This document shows, in pieces, positions 17,901 through 26,198 of a stretch of DNA of 64,000 bases. Source of the DNA: Aurantibrevibacter litoralis (GTDB lineage: Bacteria; Bacteroidota; Bacteroidia; Flavobacteriales; Flavobacteriaceae). The position numbers were made by a program, and so were the translations under genes. The stretch lies in contig NZ_JAYEEQ010000007.1 of assembly GCF_034651555.1 (NCBI RefSeq), forward strand, positions 62,001 through 126,000, written 5' to 3'. The notes under the pieces are model-generated. The model was given only the letters and a program-made list of their open reading frames with translations. It was not told where the DNA came from and did not search any database. Every line of letters starts with the position of its first letter. The first letter of the stretch is position 1.

Positions 17901-19311
17901 TTTCATCAATAAATTAAGAGCCGCTATTAATCAACAGGAAATTTTAAATGCTTTGAAAACAGGAAGTTGGATGACCAGCGAAAGAACGATACAAAATAAG
18001 TTGCGTGCCGCCATTAATGGCATGAATCTGATAGATCTTGAACCCGAAAATTTTGAGGATTTTTTCAATGCAGAAGTAGATCCGATAACCAATAAGATCA
18101 GAGCCGCTATAAATAAATTGCGGGCAGTAGTAAATGCGAGAGACCTTTTGGACAATCGCATTGATCTGGTTATTGAGAATAAACTGCGTGCCGCCATCAA
18201 TAGCAGTGGTTTAGGAGATGAGAACGATACCAACGACTATTCGTCCGTCTTCGCCGTGATTGATGCAGAAGATGCTTCTACCGATACCGAAGAGCGAACT
18301 ATAGATAAGTTGCAGGCCATGAACTTAATTACCGGATTAGAGGTTACAGGTACTCTTGAAGATCGGCATTTTATATTTCCGGGTGCATTTTTGGCAGCCA
18401 TGGCTTCAAATTTTAATACAACGTATAATTCCGGTAGACTTGCCGTTACCCCTGCTGTCCTTACTGCAAGTACAGGAGATCTTTTAATTGCACAAGGGGA
18501 TGCCATAGATACATCTCTCATTGCCACCAGCATATCGGGTTTTGTATTTAACGAGACGGCTTTGGATGTATTTCCAGAGGGCATACCGTATTTCTTTGTG
18601 GATAGCAACGAAAAAGAATACACTGCCGGTGATACAGGGGTGTTTTTTATAAAAATTCGGGAGCCCCAAAATTATAGGATTACCTATTCTCAGATGGGTA
18701 AGTTATTTGTGAACCCTTCGGGGGATGGATTACGAAAAATAAAAACCTTTCTTGATTGTGTAGAATACGATCCCAACGCCTCAGATGGTTTATTTTATAC
18801 AGCAAATTTTAGATATGAGAACCCTAATGCACAACCAATTTTTGTATTGCAGGGTCCGGACAACTTTATAGACGCCAATGGAAGGTATGAAGGAGAACTT
18901 CCGGTAGTGTTCTTGCCTGGACAAGAAAAATTTAAAATTCGTTTCGATGGTAATGCGATGCAATGGAACCTTACCACTTTTGAAAGTAATCGCAAATCGG
19001 CCACCTCTTCTTCAGCCAGTGCTACTTCCGGCAGATGTAATAGTGTTCTTTTAGACGATAACGGTCTCGTTTCCGGTTATGTACTTTATCCCAATCCCGT
19101 TGAAGATATTTTGTATATTGAATTAAATGTAATAGATGCGATTACTGTGGATGTGTTTGATATGTATGGTGTTTTGTACAGCAGGAATACTTACAATTTA
19201 AAAACACCTCAAACGATTCAAATAGAAATGTCATCGTATAGACCTGGGTTATATTTGGTTAGAATCACCGGAAAGTCCGATGTAAACGTATTTACCCTTG
19301 TTAAAGCGTAG
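14941..19311 (+). CDS. T9SS-secreted subtilase-like protein with MBG-like domains
   Basis: A 1456-residue protein with an N-terminal signal (IPLLVCCIAFSANAQ). A subtilase (S8) domain spans about 310-720: Asp in IKIGVISDSYD (about residue 318), oxyanion-type Asn in TSAGNFANSG (about 446), and nucleophile Ser in GTSAAAPHAAAA (about 677). At the catalytic histidine position the sequence is DEGRAMLQIVHD rather than HGTH. IPT- and MBG-like beta domains follow, then a segment at about 990-1090 with repeated NKLRAAIN motifs. The end is a T9SS type A sorting domain (VLYPNPVEDILYIE to the C-terminus). Export to the cell surface or medium is expected. It starts a unit with the cyclase 13 nt downstream. 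Confidence 0.85.
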   Translation: MTTCRFFSIRFPSFISQVISFRRMCIPLLVCCIAFSANAQKGGNASKDIVVRACTQDIGNGLIRVTFGYDNPNKKEITLASQDDSFVIVGNGKSKSKGPRSFQPGSVNRAFTLEFNAKESVEWTVLNPSGKVFTITANANSVHCPETESGFIVPVFGQGNGKATTLIGSELTSLANGNAGDTPSDIIFQINASQKVLIEIVPQSGKMQAAINLLTTAFGLQYSNSPLLSDFILNPANIVSTIDVFFPINRLSELNTHPQIINFARPLYKPIQNSGIVTSQGDKAQASDIVRQTFRSVRDDAIVPVNGTGIKIGVISDSYDAQPFTEKSRATVDVENGDLPGAGNPNGFDVPVDVIKDFPFGVASDEGRAMLQIVHDVAPGAQLAFNTGVLSPRDFEMAVRNLDNAGCDIIVDDITFTGEPMFGDGRIAQAIKEYTSKPGKSYFTSAGNFANSGYQNVFRASSAAPTTNFLPTGNIARAHVFGTNANGSQDVLQKIKVVPGVYMLVLQWDEGLASQFNSQGATTDLDIYVVDDQGNLIVGNNRVNLAGDPTEFIVFRVLATGEANILITSANGTPPPGLALRYIAFRADGLEFLEYGGAPTVTGHAMTPQAQTVAAVDYRKADSPEPQAFSSYGGSLANNTVLEIDFAAPDGGNTNVASVGQDIAADDDNFPNFFGTSAAAPHAAAAYALMMSALPSWYPEGLPTSVTVTSNLLSDQISQLFKDASSAAGPSERGGAGFINTANTFRLIAAQTANLTSLRVEDGKNPSAEPFEVTILGEFFPEDPKVLFDGQELEITFKSNTEIRALVGVFTGNPALVVQTSAITPGGTDGGNSNELFFFEGEKIALAIRANDTTVEFGQDVSFTYTVQGLPDDVTFESLGLPEIEFSSPAVFPFPDVNNYTIVPRFSKELTPAQQEAFQVNFNNGLLSVTKKDVLIRPLDATVDYGESVEVDLTYTYNTTGISDNIAFLNAIKNAHNSDFYFENTLIFINKLRAAINQQEILNALKTGSWMTSERTIQNKLRAAINGMNLIDLEPENFEDFFNAEVDPITNKIRAAINKLRAVVNARDLLDNRIDLVIENKLRAAINSSGLGDENDTNDYSSVFAVIDAEDASTDTEERTIDKLQAMNLITGLEVTGTLEDRHFIFPGAFLAAMASNFNTTYNSGRLAVTPAVLTASTGDLLIAQGDAIDTSLIATSISGFVFNETALDVFPEGIPYFFVDSNEKEYTAGDTGVFFIKIREPQNYRITYSQMGKLFVNPSGDGLRKIKTFLDCVEYDPNASDGLFYTANFRYENPNAQPIFVLQGPDNFIDANGRYEGELPVVFLPGQEKFKIRFDGNAMQWNLTTFESNRKSATSSSASATSGRCNSVLLDDNGLVSGYVLYPNPVEDILYIELNVIDAITVDVFDMYGVLYSRNTYNLKTPQTIQIEMSSYRPGLYLVRITGKSDVNVFTLVKA

Positions 19312-19324
19312 TTGAGAAAATAAT

Positions 19325-21298
19325 ATGGTTAGAAAGTTAAAATCAACTTTCAAATTTTGGTGGTTCGCATGGCTATGTGGTGCAATTTGCGTAGTACAGG
19401 CGCAAGATGGTACAATAGATAGTTTAAAAAATCTTTTAAAAATACAGAACAAGGATACCGCATATGTCAACGCTTTAAATGCATTGAGCTATCACCTATC
19501 TCAAAACGGTAATTATTCCGAAGGTATAGATTATGCCAATGAAGCTCTTTTCTTAGCCGATAGGATTAATTTTGAGTCTGGAAAAGCGCTTGCATTCAAA
19601 AACAAAGGGATTGGAACGTACTATAAGGGCGATTATTTGGATGTTTTCGAAAATTGGACAAAGTCCCTTGAAACTTATGAAATAATGGGTGATACATTGG
19701 GTATCGCCACCTTGTCTAGCAATCTAGGGGTCATCTATTACGATCAAGGAAGTCATGCCAAAGCATTAGATTATTACTTTAAGTCGCTGAGTTTCTCTAA
19801 AAAAGTAAAGGATCCCATTTTAATCACTTCGGCACTCCTAAATATAGGTGGGGTTTATAGTCAACTAAAAGACTATGACAAGGCACTGGCTTCTTTTCAT
19901 GAAATTGAGGAATTTTTACCGCTTTTAGACAAGCCTAGTTTAAAAGCGAAGTACTTAATTGGATTAGGCGAAGTCTACGGACATATGGGCGATCATGAAA
20001 AAGCAAAGCGATATTACAAAGAAGCCTTGGTCATTAATGCAGGAACGCCAGATTACGCCCACAACCTGAGTATGTTAGGAAAGGAAGAGTTTAAACAGGG
20101 AAATAGGGTAGCGGCTATAGAATATCTCAACAAGGCTTTGGAAACAGCCCGAAATTCTGAATTACCCTTAGATCAGGTACAAACACTTACAGTTTTGGGT
20201 GATGTGTATCAGCAAACGAATCAAAGAAAAGCACTAAAAGCGTATCAGGAAGCCGAAGCGCTGGCCTTGGAATTGAAAATCAATGAAGAACTCAGAGATA
20301 TATATCAAGGGATGTCATTGGCATTTGAGGCTTTGGGCGATTATAGGAATGCCTTTAGGTATCAAAATAAATATATAGAATTGAAAGACTTGATCTTTAA
20401 TCTAGAAACCGACGATAAGATTAGAGGTCTCCAATTCGATTTTGATTTAGAAAACAAACAGGACGAGATTGGGTTACTTCAAAAAGAAGCGGAAATTACA
20501 GAACTACAGGCCAAAAGGCAAACGTATATTATATACGGTACAGTACTTTTACTAACCCTTGTGCTTGTCTTGGCTATAGGATCCTTTAGTAGGTATCGTT
20601 TTGAGAAAAAAACCAACCAAATCATAGGAGAAGAAAGACGCAGATCGGAAGATTTGTTGCGCAATATCCTTCCAAAGGAAATCGCTACTGAACTAAAAGA
20701 AAATGGTAAAGTAAAAGCGAAAAAGTATGACTTAGTTACGGTAATGTTTACTGATTTTAAAGGGTTTACGTTAGAGTCCCAGAATCTATCCCCAGAAATT
20801 TTGGTGAAAACTGTAGACTATTATTTTTCTAAATTCGATGCTATTGTTGAAAAATATGGTTTAGAAAAAATAAAGACTATTGGCGATGCGTATATGTGTG
20901 CCGGTGGACTTTCTGCAGATACCCAAAACCATCCGTTTAAAATGATCAATGCAGCATTTGAGATTTTAGAAGTGATGAAAACAGCCAGAGATAATCCTCA
21001 GGCCGAAATAATGAATTTTGAGATTCGCATTGGCATCAATACGGGGACGGTGGTAGCCGGGGTAGTGGGCACTAAAAAATTTGCATATGATATTTGGGGT
21101 GATGCTGTGAATGTAGCAGCTCGAATGGAAACCATGTCCGAACCCGGAAAAGTAAATATATCAGAAAATACCTTTCAGCTGGTAAAGCATAAATTTGATT
21201 GCGAATTTAGGGGAGAAGTCTATGTGAAGAACAAAGGAAATATGAGCATGTATTTTGTGAATTCTGTAAAAGATGGGTCAAATACAGATCCTATTTAA
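19325..21298 (+). CDS. TPR / transmembrane class III adenylate cyclase
   Basis: A 657-residue protein: signal peptide to about 26, TPR repeats at about 45-360 (for example KALDYYFKSLSFSKK, KAKRYYKEALVINAG), a coiled coil, one membrane helix at about 401-421, and a class III cyclase domain at about 468-648. Metal-binding Asp477 (MFTDFKGFT) and Asp521 (IKTIGDAYM) are present. So are transition-state Asn596 and Arg600 (NVAAR), and the adenine-selecting pair Lys517 and Asp589 (YDIWGDAVN). The Lys/Asp pair points to ATP and cAMP rather than GTP. The TPRs lie outside the membrane and the catalytic domain inside. It is followed by a PycTM-like gene and an HD gene. Confidence 0.92.
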   Translation: MVRKLKSTFKFWWFAWLCGAICVVQAQDGTIDSLKNLLKIQNKDTAYVNALNALSYHLSQNGNYSEGIDYANEALFLADRINFESGKALAFKNKGIGTYYKGDYLDVFENWTKSLETYEIMGDTLGIATLSSNLGVIYYDQGSHAKALDYYFKSLSFSKKVKDPILITSALLNIGGVYSQLKDYDKALASFHEIEEFLPLLDKPSLKAKYLIGLGEVYGHMGDHEKAKRYYKEALVINAGTPDYAHNLSMLGKEEFKQGNRVAAIEYLNKALETARNSELPLDQVQTLTVLGDVYQQTNQRKALKAYQEAEALALELKINEELRDIYQGMSLAFEALGDYRNAFRYQNKYIELKDLIFNLETDDKIRGLQFDFDLENKQDEIGLLQKEAEITELQAKRQTYIIYGTVLLLTLVLVLAIGSFSRYRFEKKTNQIIGEERRRSEDLLRNILPKEIATELKENGKVKAKKYDLVTVMFTDFKGFTLESQNLSPEILVKTVDYYFSKFDAIVEKYGLEKIKTIGDAYMCAGGLSADTQNHPFKMINAAFEILEVMKTARDNPQAEIMNFEIRIGINTGTVVAGVVGTKKFAYDIWGDAVNVAARMETMSEPGKVNISENTFQLVKHKFDCEFRGEVYVKNKGNMSMYFVNSVKDGSNTDPI

Positions 21299-21382
21299 AA
21301 AAAAACGCTTACTTTAAATTTAATTATATTTGATACATAGCGGATAGTATATAGCGCATTTAAAAATCAATTAAATACGATA

Positions 21383-21895
21383 ATGACCAAAGATCCAAAT
21401 AATTATTGGGAACAACTAGAACGGTTAGAAAAGCTTATAAGGGCTTCGGAGCTCAAGGCTGGAGTGGTGTTTTCGTTCCATAGCCTAGTACTGGGTCTTT
21501 TTATTGATAGGTTAGACTTCTTTAAACCAATTTTTCTAGAAAGTAATTTTTTAGTGGTTTTAGCCGTTATATGGATCATTGCTGTCCTCATTTCTATATA
21601 CTTCTGTTTTGTTTGCTTTATGCCTCACATGGAACTCAAATATGATAAAAATGTATTTTTCTTTAAAGATGCGGCACATAGTTTTGGAACTATTGACGAA
21701 TATACCCAAAAATTAACCGAAGTCTGCGAGAGCGAAAAGGAGTTGTATACACAATTAGGACATCAAATACACATTGAAAGTATAATCATAGATAAGAAAT
21801 TCGTTAGTGTTAAAAAATCGATTACCTTCTTCGCCCTGAGTTTTGCCATTGCACTACTTATCGTTTTGGTATGGCTTATTCAGCTTGGATTTTAA
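21383..21895 (+). CDS. PycTM-like (Pycsar effector family, DUF5706) membrane protein
   Basis: A 170-residue protein with three membrane helices (about 27-42, 54-79 and 147-169). The first is preceded by a short soluble helix ending in ASELKAGVVFSF, the hallmark ASD/ELKA motif of this family. Between helices 2 and 3 is an intracellular segment (MELKYDKNVFFFKDAAHSFG, then ELYTQLGHQIHIESIIIDKK). In Pycsar defence, such proteins are activated by a cyclic pyrimidine nucleotide and damage the inner membrane. Here the partner is an adenylate-type cyclase 84 nt upstream and an HD protein 10 nt downstream. A TATATTTG match to the Bacteroidota -7 box (about 21327-21334) may add a promoter. A defence role is unproven. 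Confidence 0.85.
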   Translation: MTKDPNNYWEQLERLEKLIRASELKAGVVFSFHSLVLGLFIDRLDFFKPIFLESNFLVVLAVIWIIAVLISIYFCFVCFMPHMELKYDKNVFFFKDAAHSFGTIDEYTQKLTEVCESEKELYTQLGHQIHIESIIIDKKFVSVKKSITFFALSFAIALLIVLVWLIQLGF

Positions 21896-21905
21896 GGAAG
21901 AATAG

Positions 21906-22493
21906 ATGAAAGGATACATCAAACTTAGAAAGGAGATTTTGGAAGTTTTAAAGAAAAAACTATCTCCTAAATTAACCTATCATGCTTTGTCTCATACCTT
22001 AGATGTACTGAAGGTGTGCAACCAATACATTACGCGTGAAAAAATCGATTCCAGAACAGCCAAACTCCTAAGAATTGGAGCTCTTTTGCACGACATCGGT
22101 TTTACGGTTTCGCACATTGACCATGAACAAATAGGTGCTGAAATAGCGCAACAAATGATGCAAAAATATAATTTTTCGCAACCGGATATTGATACGGTGA
22201 AGGGATTGATTTTGGCAACAAAAATACCTCAATCCCCAAAAACCCATTTAGAAAAAATTATTTGTGATGCGGATTTAGATTACTTGGGAAGAATGGATTT
22301 TCCGGAAATTAGCGAGAAACTTTTTCAGGAATTAAAACTATTTTCGGTGCTGTCTACAAGGGAACAGTGGAATAGGATGCAAATAAAATTCCTTGAAGCG
22401 CATCGCTACCATACCGAATTTGCGCAAAAGAATAGACAACCCCACAAGGAAAAAAGGATAAGCGTTATTAAATGCGATCTAAGCAAGGGATAA
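21906..22493 (+). CDS. HD-domain phosphohydrolase
   Basis: A 195-residue HD-superfamily protein. Metal-binding motifs are His30 (YHALSHTLDV), His62-Asp63 (LLHDIGFTVSH) and the late aspartate in IICDADLDYLG (Asp121). TKIPQSPKTHLEKI matches the HD part of Bacteroidota proteins in which an HD domain is fused to a DUF5706/PycTM segment. The start is 10 nt after the PycTM-like stop, so the two are co-transcribed. A likely job is hydrolysis of the cyclic nucleotide or a related nucleotide, which would set or end the signal. That is inference; the substrate is unknown. Confidence 0.88.
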   Translation: MKGYIKLRKEILEVLKKKLSPKLTYHALSHTLDVLKVCNQYITREKIDSRTAKLLRIGALLHDIGFTVSHIDHEQIGAEIAQQMMQKYNFSQPDIDTVKGLILATKIPQSPKTHLEKIICDADLDYLGRMDFPEISEKLFQELKLFSVLSTREQWNRMQIKFLEAHRYHTEFAQKNRQPHKEKRISVIKCDLSKG

Positions 22494-22792
22494 ACAAAGC
22501 GAAGGGGATGGTGTTCAACACGGCAACAGGGCTTAGATCCGGTTTTTTCCTTTAAAGCCTTGTACTATACCGTGAGTTCGATTCGTTACAAAACAGATCT
22601 TTGTTGAATGAAAATCCGATAGGAACAGTGTATTAAAAAACCTCAATTTATATTCAACCCCCTTTCTCATAACCCTTTTCTCATCTTGTTTTTTGTGAAA
22701 GCACCGAAAAGGATGCGTTGTTGCCCGGCAGGCACATAGAAACATAAGGTACATGTTTCTATTAGGGTCTCGTTGGATTGCTCCATGGCCGT
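22494..22792. other. Intergenic region, no gene seen
   Basis: These 299 bases separate the plus-strand cyclase unit from the minus-strand GH43 gene (convergent). No supported coding frame or strong terminator was seen. A 73-codon minus-strand frame lacks any family signature and is ignored. Confidence 0.5.
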
Positions 22793-23818
22793 TTAGCGGG
22801 CTAAAGCGTTTGGTGCCACGCCCTCAAAAGTCATGACCACATCTTTTAACGTACCATCCGCATTAAATTCTAGTTTGTCTATGCAGGTTACTCTGTGATC
22901 TCTGTCTTCATTGGGTATGGGTCTTCGGTGGTATACGATGTACCATTGATCTGTTCCGGGAATGTGCAATACAGAATTGTGTCCGGCGCCTGTGGCTACC
23001 TCAGGATCTGCTTGTAAAATGGTTCCGATACGTGTATATGGTCCGGTAACGTTATCGGACATGGCGTAGGCCACTTTGTACGAGCCATCCGTCCAATTTC
23101 CTTCGGACCACATAAAATAGTAAGTACCCAAACGCTTAAACACAAATGGGCCTTCAACATATCCTTCTGGCGTTATTTCTGTAACTAAGTTACCCTCAGA
23201 ATTAGGAATAAAACCTGTAAAGTCCTCATTTAATACACCGATATTGCAGTGACCCCAACCTCCGTAAAACATGTAAAAAGTACCATCATCATCTTTAAAA
23301 ACAAATTGGTCAATGGGTTGGGCATCATTATAAAAATCTGAAATAAGCGGCGTTCCCAAATAATCTGTAAAAGGTCCACCGGGGGCATCGGCTACGGCAA
23401 TACCAATGCCACCAAAATGGTTAATGGGATTGTTTTCGTCCCAGGAGGGTCTTCCCGGTCGTTGAATATCGTTCGCAGAGAAAAACAAATAGTACTTCCC
23501 ATCATTTTCAATCGCAGAAGGTGCCCACAGGGCTTGTTTCGCCCATTTGATGAGTGTAGTATCAATGATAGAAGGATATTTTTTCCATGTGATAAGATCT
23601 TTGGATGAAAAGGCATCCATAAAAACCTGCTTATCAAAAGCAGCGGAGAAAGTAGGATAAATCCAATATTCATTATCAAAAACAACCACCTCCGGATCGG
23701 CATACCATCCGTGAAAAATGGGGTTGCCAGAGGTAATTTCTTTGGTAGTTTTTTTAATGTCTTTACATCCAAAGGAAAGTAATAGCAGCACTAAAAGTGG
23801 GATACACCTAATCGTCAT
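22793..23818 (-). CDS. Glycoside hydrolase family 43 lipoprotein
   Basis: A 341-residue five-bladed beta-propeller glycosidase. The signal ends in lipobox LLSFGC (Cys18). Catalytic residues by family pattern are the general base Asp41 (WYADPEV), the pKa modulator Asp170 (AQPIDQFVF) and the general acid Glu222 (YVEGPFVFK). GH43 enzymes mostly act on arabinan, xylan or galactan side chains by inversion. A lipid-anchored copy suggests action at the cell surface or periplasm. No SusC/SusD pair or other glycosidase is nearby, so this is not a full polysaccharide locus. Linkage specificity cannot be told. Confidence 0.9.
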   Translation of the reverse strand: MTIRCIPLLVLLLLSFGCKDIKKTTKEITSGNPIFHGWYADPEVVVFDNEYWIYPTFSAAFDKQVFMDAFSSKDLITWKKYPSIIDTTLIKWAKQALWAPSAIENDGKYYLFFSANDIQRPGRPSWDENNPINHFGGIGIAVADAPGGPFTDYLGTPLISDFYNDAQPIDQFVFKDDDGTFYMFYGGWGHCNIGVLNEDFTGFIPNSEGNLVTEITPEGYVEGPFVFKRLGTYYFMWSEGNWTDGSYKVAYAMSDNVTGPYTRIGTILQADPEVATGAGHNSVLHIPGTDQWYIVYHRRPIPNEDRDHRVTCIDKLEFNADGTLKDVVMTFEGVAPNALAR

Positions 23819-23842
23819 AATTGGATTTTTTAAAGCAAGGAG

Positions 23843-24472
23843 TCAAGAATCTACATTAGGTTCACTGCCACTTTTTTTTATGGCTTGGGCAATGGCATGT
23901 GCTCCCGGATCTCTAGTTTCCTTTAATTCTTGTATAATTTTAGCATGATCTTGTGGTCTGGTTTGTGAAAGTTTGTAGCTAGCCTGTATGCTTGTAATAG
24001 TAATCTCAAAACCTACCACACCTTTTACTTGCTGTATCGTAGAGGGAGACATGTGGTGTACTGAGATAGGGTCTTTAACATTCTTCTCGTATTTATCTAC
24101 CAATTTATGCATCGATTTTAGGACATGAGTTTCATCCTGTATGCTAAGTTTTCCATAGACATGTACCGCAATATAGTTCCATGTGGGTACTTCCTCTTCC
24201 TTATACCAAGACGAAGAAATGTAACTATGAGGCCCGTTAAAAATGCAGAGCACTTCTTCTGTAGGTTTAAAATAGTGCCACTGCGGATTAGCCTTGGAGA
24301 TATGACCCACCAAAATGTCATTCCCGTCCGAATCTTTATTTAATTCCAAAGGAATATGGGTAGCCCACGGTTTTCCATCAACGTTGTTTACTAGAATTCC
24401 AAAGCTGTGCTTTACAAGGAAATCTTTAACTTCGCTAAGATTTTCATTCTTGTAGTAAGACGGAATGTACAT
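23843..24472 (-). CDS. PaiB-like FMN-binding negative transcriptional regulator
   Basis: A 209-residue split-barrel flavoprotein of the PaiB family: MYIPSYYKNENLSEVKDFL, HIPLELNKDSDGNDILVGHI, KANPQWHYF, then SWYKEEEVPTWNYIAVHVYG, all typical. In Bacillus, PaiB affects sporulation and protease genes. Here the role is unknown and it may act as an FMN-dependent oxidoreductase or repressor. It lies 24 nt upstream of the GH43 gene on the same strand. Confidence 0.9.
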   Translation of the reverse strand: MYIPSYYKNENLSEVKDFLVKHSFGILVNNVDGKPWATHIPLELNKDSDGNDILVGHISKANPQWHYFKPTEEVLCIFNGPHSYISSSWYKEEEVPTWNYIAVHVYGKLSIQDETHVLKSMHKLVDKYEKNVKDPISVHHMSPSTIQQVKGVVGFEITITSIQASYKLSQTRPQDHAKIIQELKETRDPGAHAIAQAIKKSGSEPNVDS

Positions 24473-24522
24473 AAGGTTCGCTTAAATGTTCTTATCAGGA
24501 ATGGTATAATGTAGTTCCTAGC

Positions 24523-25275
24523 TTATTTTTGAGTATAATTTTTTACCACATCCGATACATTGTCATAGGACCTCCACGACTTAGGTCGCTCAAAATCTTG
24601 TCCCGTAATGAGTACCTCCGCTTTCGGATACTTATTTTTAACGGACTTCCAAGTGGTATCCTCCCAATACAAATCCTCTAACTTCAATAAGGGAACTCCT
24701 TTAAGATCTCCGGATACGGCCTTGTCAATTAAAGGCCACCAAAGGCTTTCGGTTTCTCTATCCCAAAGTATAAATCCATCTAAACCATCCCATACCTTGG
24801 GGTCAAAATAGGTATAACCACTTACAGCAAAGGTAAAAACTTTGTCGTTATACGTGCGCTTATATACGGCTCCTAAATCGGCCAAAATACAATAGGCTGC
24901 AAAAATGGGTTCTCCTTCTAAAACATCGTTAACTACTTCGTGTCTTGTAAGGTCTTTTACAGAATAGGCTTTTACGGTATTTCCTTTTTTAGCCACCAAA
25001 AAGCGATCTTCATCCTTCCAATGCCTGTTGGCTTCCGTAACCGATTCAAAATTGGGTTCTAATAGGGCAGGAAACCGCTCGCGCCCTAATCCATAATGAA
25101 ATTGTTCCTTTTTTAGGTCGAGATTGTCAATTTTAAAATGTTCCTCTTCGGAGCCACCGTAGAGCAGTTGTTGCTGGTCTTTTACGATAAATTTCCCATT
25201 ATCCAAAGCAGAAGGTCGCTGGGCAGATAGGGCACTACCAAGCATGAGTGCGAAAAGGAGAATATTGATTTTCAT
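24523..25275 (-). CDS. Secreted DUF3179 domain protein
   Basis: A 250-residue protein with a signal peptide (MKINILLFALMLGSALSAQR). The body matches DUF3179: DRFLVAKKGNTVKAYSVKDL, PIFAAYCILADLGAVYKRTY, FILWDRETESLWWPLIDKAV and KYPKAEVLITGQDF. The conserved YC and W residues of this periplasmic family are kept. Its activity is not known. It lies 50 nt upstream of the PaiB-like gene and may share a transcript. Confidence 0.85.
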   Translation of the reverse strand: MKINILLFALMLGSALSAQRPSALDNGKFIVKDQQQLLYGGSEEEHFKIDNLDLKKEQFHYGLGRERFPALLEPNFESVTEANRHWKDEDRFLVAKKGNTVKAYSVKDLTRHEVVNDVLEGEPIFAAYCILADLGAVYKRTYNDKVFTFAVSGYTYFDPKVWDGLDGFILWDRETESLWWPLIDKAVSGDLKGVPLLKLEDLYWEDTTWKSVKNKYPKAEVLITGQDFERPKSWRSYDNVSDVVKNYTQK

Positions 25276-25352
25276 GTCTTAAAATAGTTAGAAATAATTG
25301 AATATTAAAATTTTAAACAAGTAGGTGCGTTATGTTTTAAATGCCGTACGGT

Positions 25353-26198
25353 TTATTCAATAATAGCATATACGGGCAAATGATCCGAAATGTGCCTATT
25401 ATTTTCCATACGATCATCGATATGGATATACGCTTTTACCTTTCTATTTTTCACAAAAATATAATCGATGCGCCGATCTAGATTTAGACTAGGATCAAAA
25501 CCATTAAAGGTGCCACGTGGCCCATAGAAAGGCTTTAGTGTGCTGCGTTTCCCGTCTTCAAGATAGTCTCTAATGATAGAAATGCCTTTGGTTTCCGGAG
25601 TTAAATTAAAATCGCCCATAAGGATAACTGGGCTAGTATCTGTGGCGAGGGTTTTTATTTTATCGATAATTAATTGGGCGGAATTTTCCCGTGCCAGTAC
25701 TCCAACATGGTCAAAATGGGTATTAAATACCCAAATTCGTTCTTTGGTCTGGCGGTGTTCAAAAAGACCGTAAGTACAGATACGTTCTAGGGCGGCATCC
25801 CAACCCTTAGATATTTTTTCAGGTGTTTTGGAAAGCCAAAACGTATTGGATTGTAGTACCTTATAAAGTGTACTATCGTATAAAATGGCCGCGTATTCTC
25901 CTTTTTGCTTCCCATCATCCCGACCCACACCAATGTAATTATAGGTTGGCAGGGCCTCATTGAGGTAGGTTAGTTGGTTGTGTAGCGCTTCTTGCAGGCC
26001 AATGAAAGCAGGGTCGTAATGTGTAAGCAAACGCACCATCTCCTCTTTGCGAAGTTCCCAGTTATTTATTTTATCAGATTTGGCGTCGTATTTAATGTTG
26101 TACGATAGCACTTTGGTCTGTGCAAACAGTGGCGTGGTGCAAACTAAACAAATCAGGAGTATCCCGCGTATAAGAGTTGGTTTATTTTTTTTCATCAA
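25353..26198 (-). CDS. Secreted endonuclease/exonuclease/phosphatase family protein
   Basis: A 281-residue protein with a signal peptide (LICLVCTTPLFAQ). EEP motifs in order are SYNIKYD (Asn), IGLQEAL (catalytic Glu), FNTHFDHVG, VILMGDFNLTP (Asp, Asn) and the C-terminal ISDHLPVYAIIE (catalytic Asp-His pair). RIDYIFVKNRKVK precedes the end. Such secreted members act as nucleases or phosphodiesterases; the target here is unknown. Confidence 0.9.
   Translation of the reverse strand: MMKKNKPTLIRGILLICLVCTTPLFAQTKVLSYNIKYDAKSDKINNWELRKEEMVRLLTHYDPAFIGLQEALHNQLTYLNEALPTYNYIGVGRDDGKQKGEYAAILYDSTLYKVLQSNTFWLSKTPEKISKGWDAALERICTYGLFEHRQTKERIWVFNTHFDHVGVLARENSAQLIIDKIKTLATDTSPVILMGDFNLTPETKGISIIRDYLEDGKRSTLKPFYGPRGTFNGFDPSLNLDRRIDYIFVKNRKVKAYIHIDDRMENNRHISDHLPVYAIIE

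Noticed and set aside
21383..21895. Calling this a confirmed Pycsar anti-phage system
   Set aside because: The effector family matches, but the cyclase has adenylate-type residues, extracellular TPRs and no defence-island neighbours, so defence is only one option.
22533..22754. 73-codon minus-strand frame
   Set aside because: No family signature, no conserved context, and odd composition.
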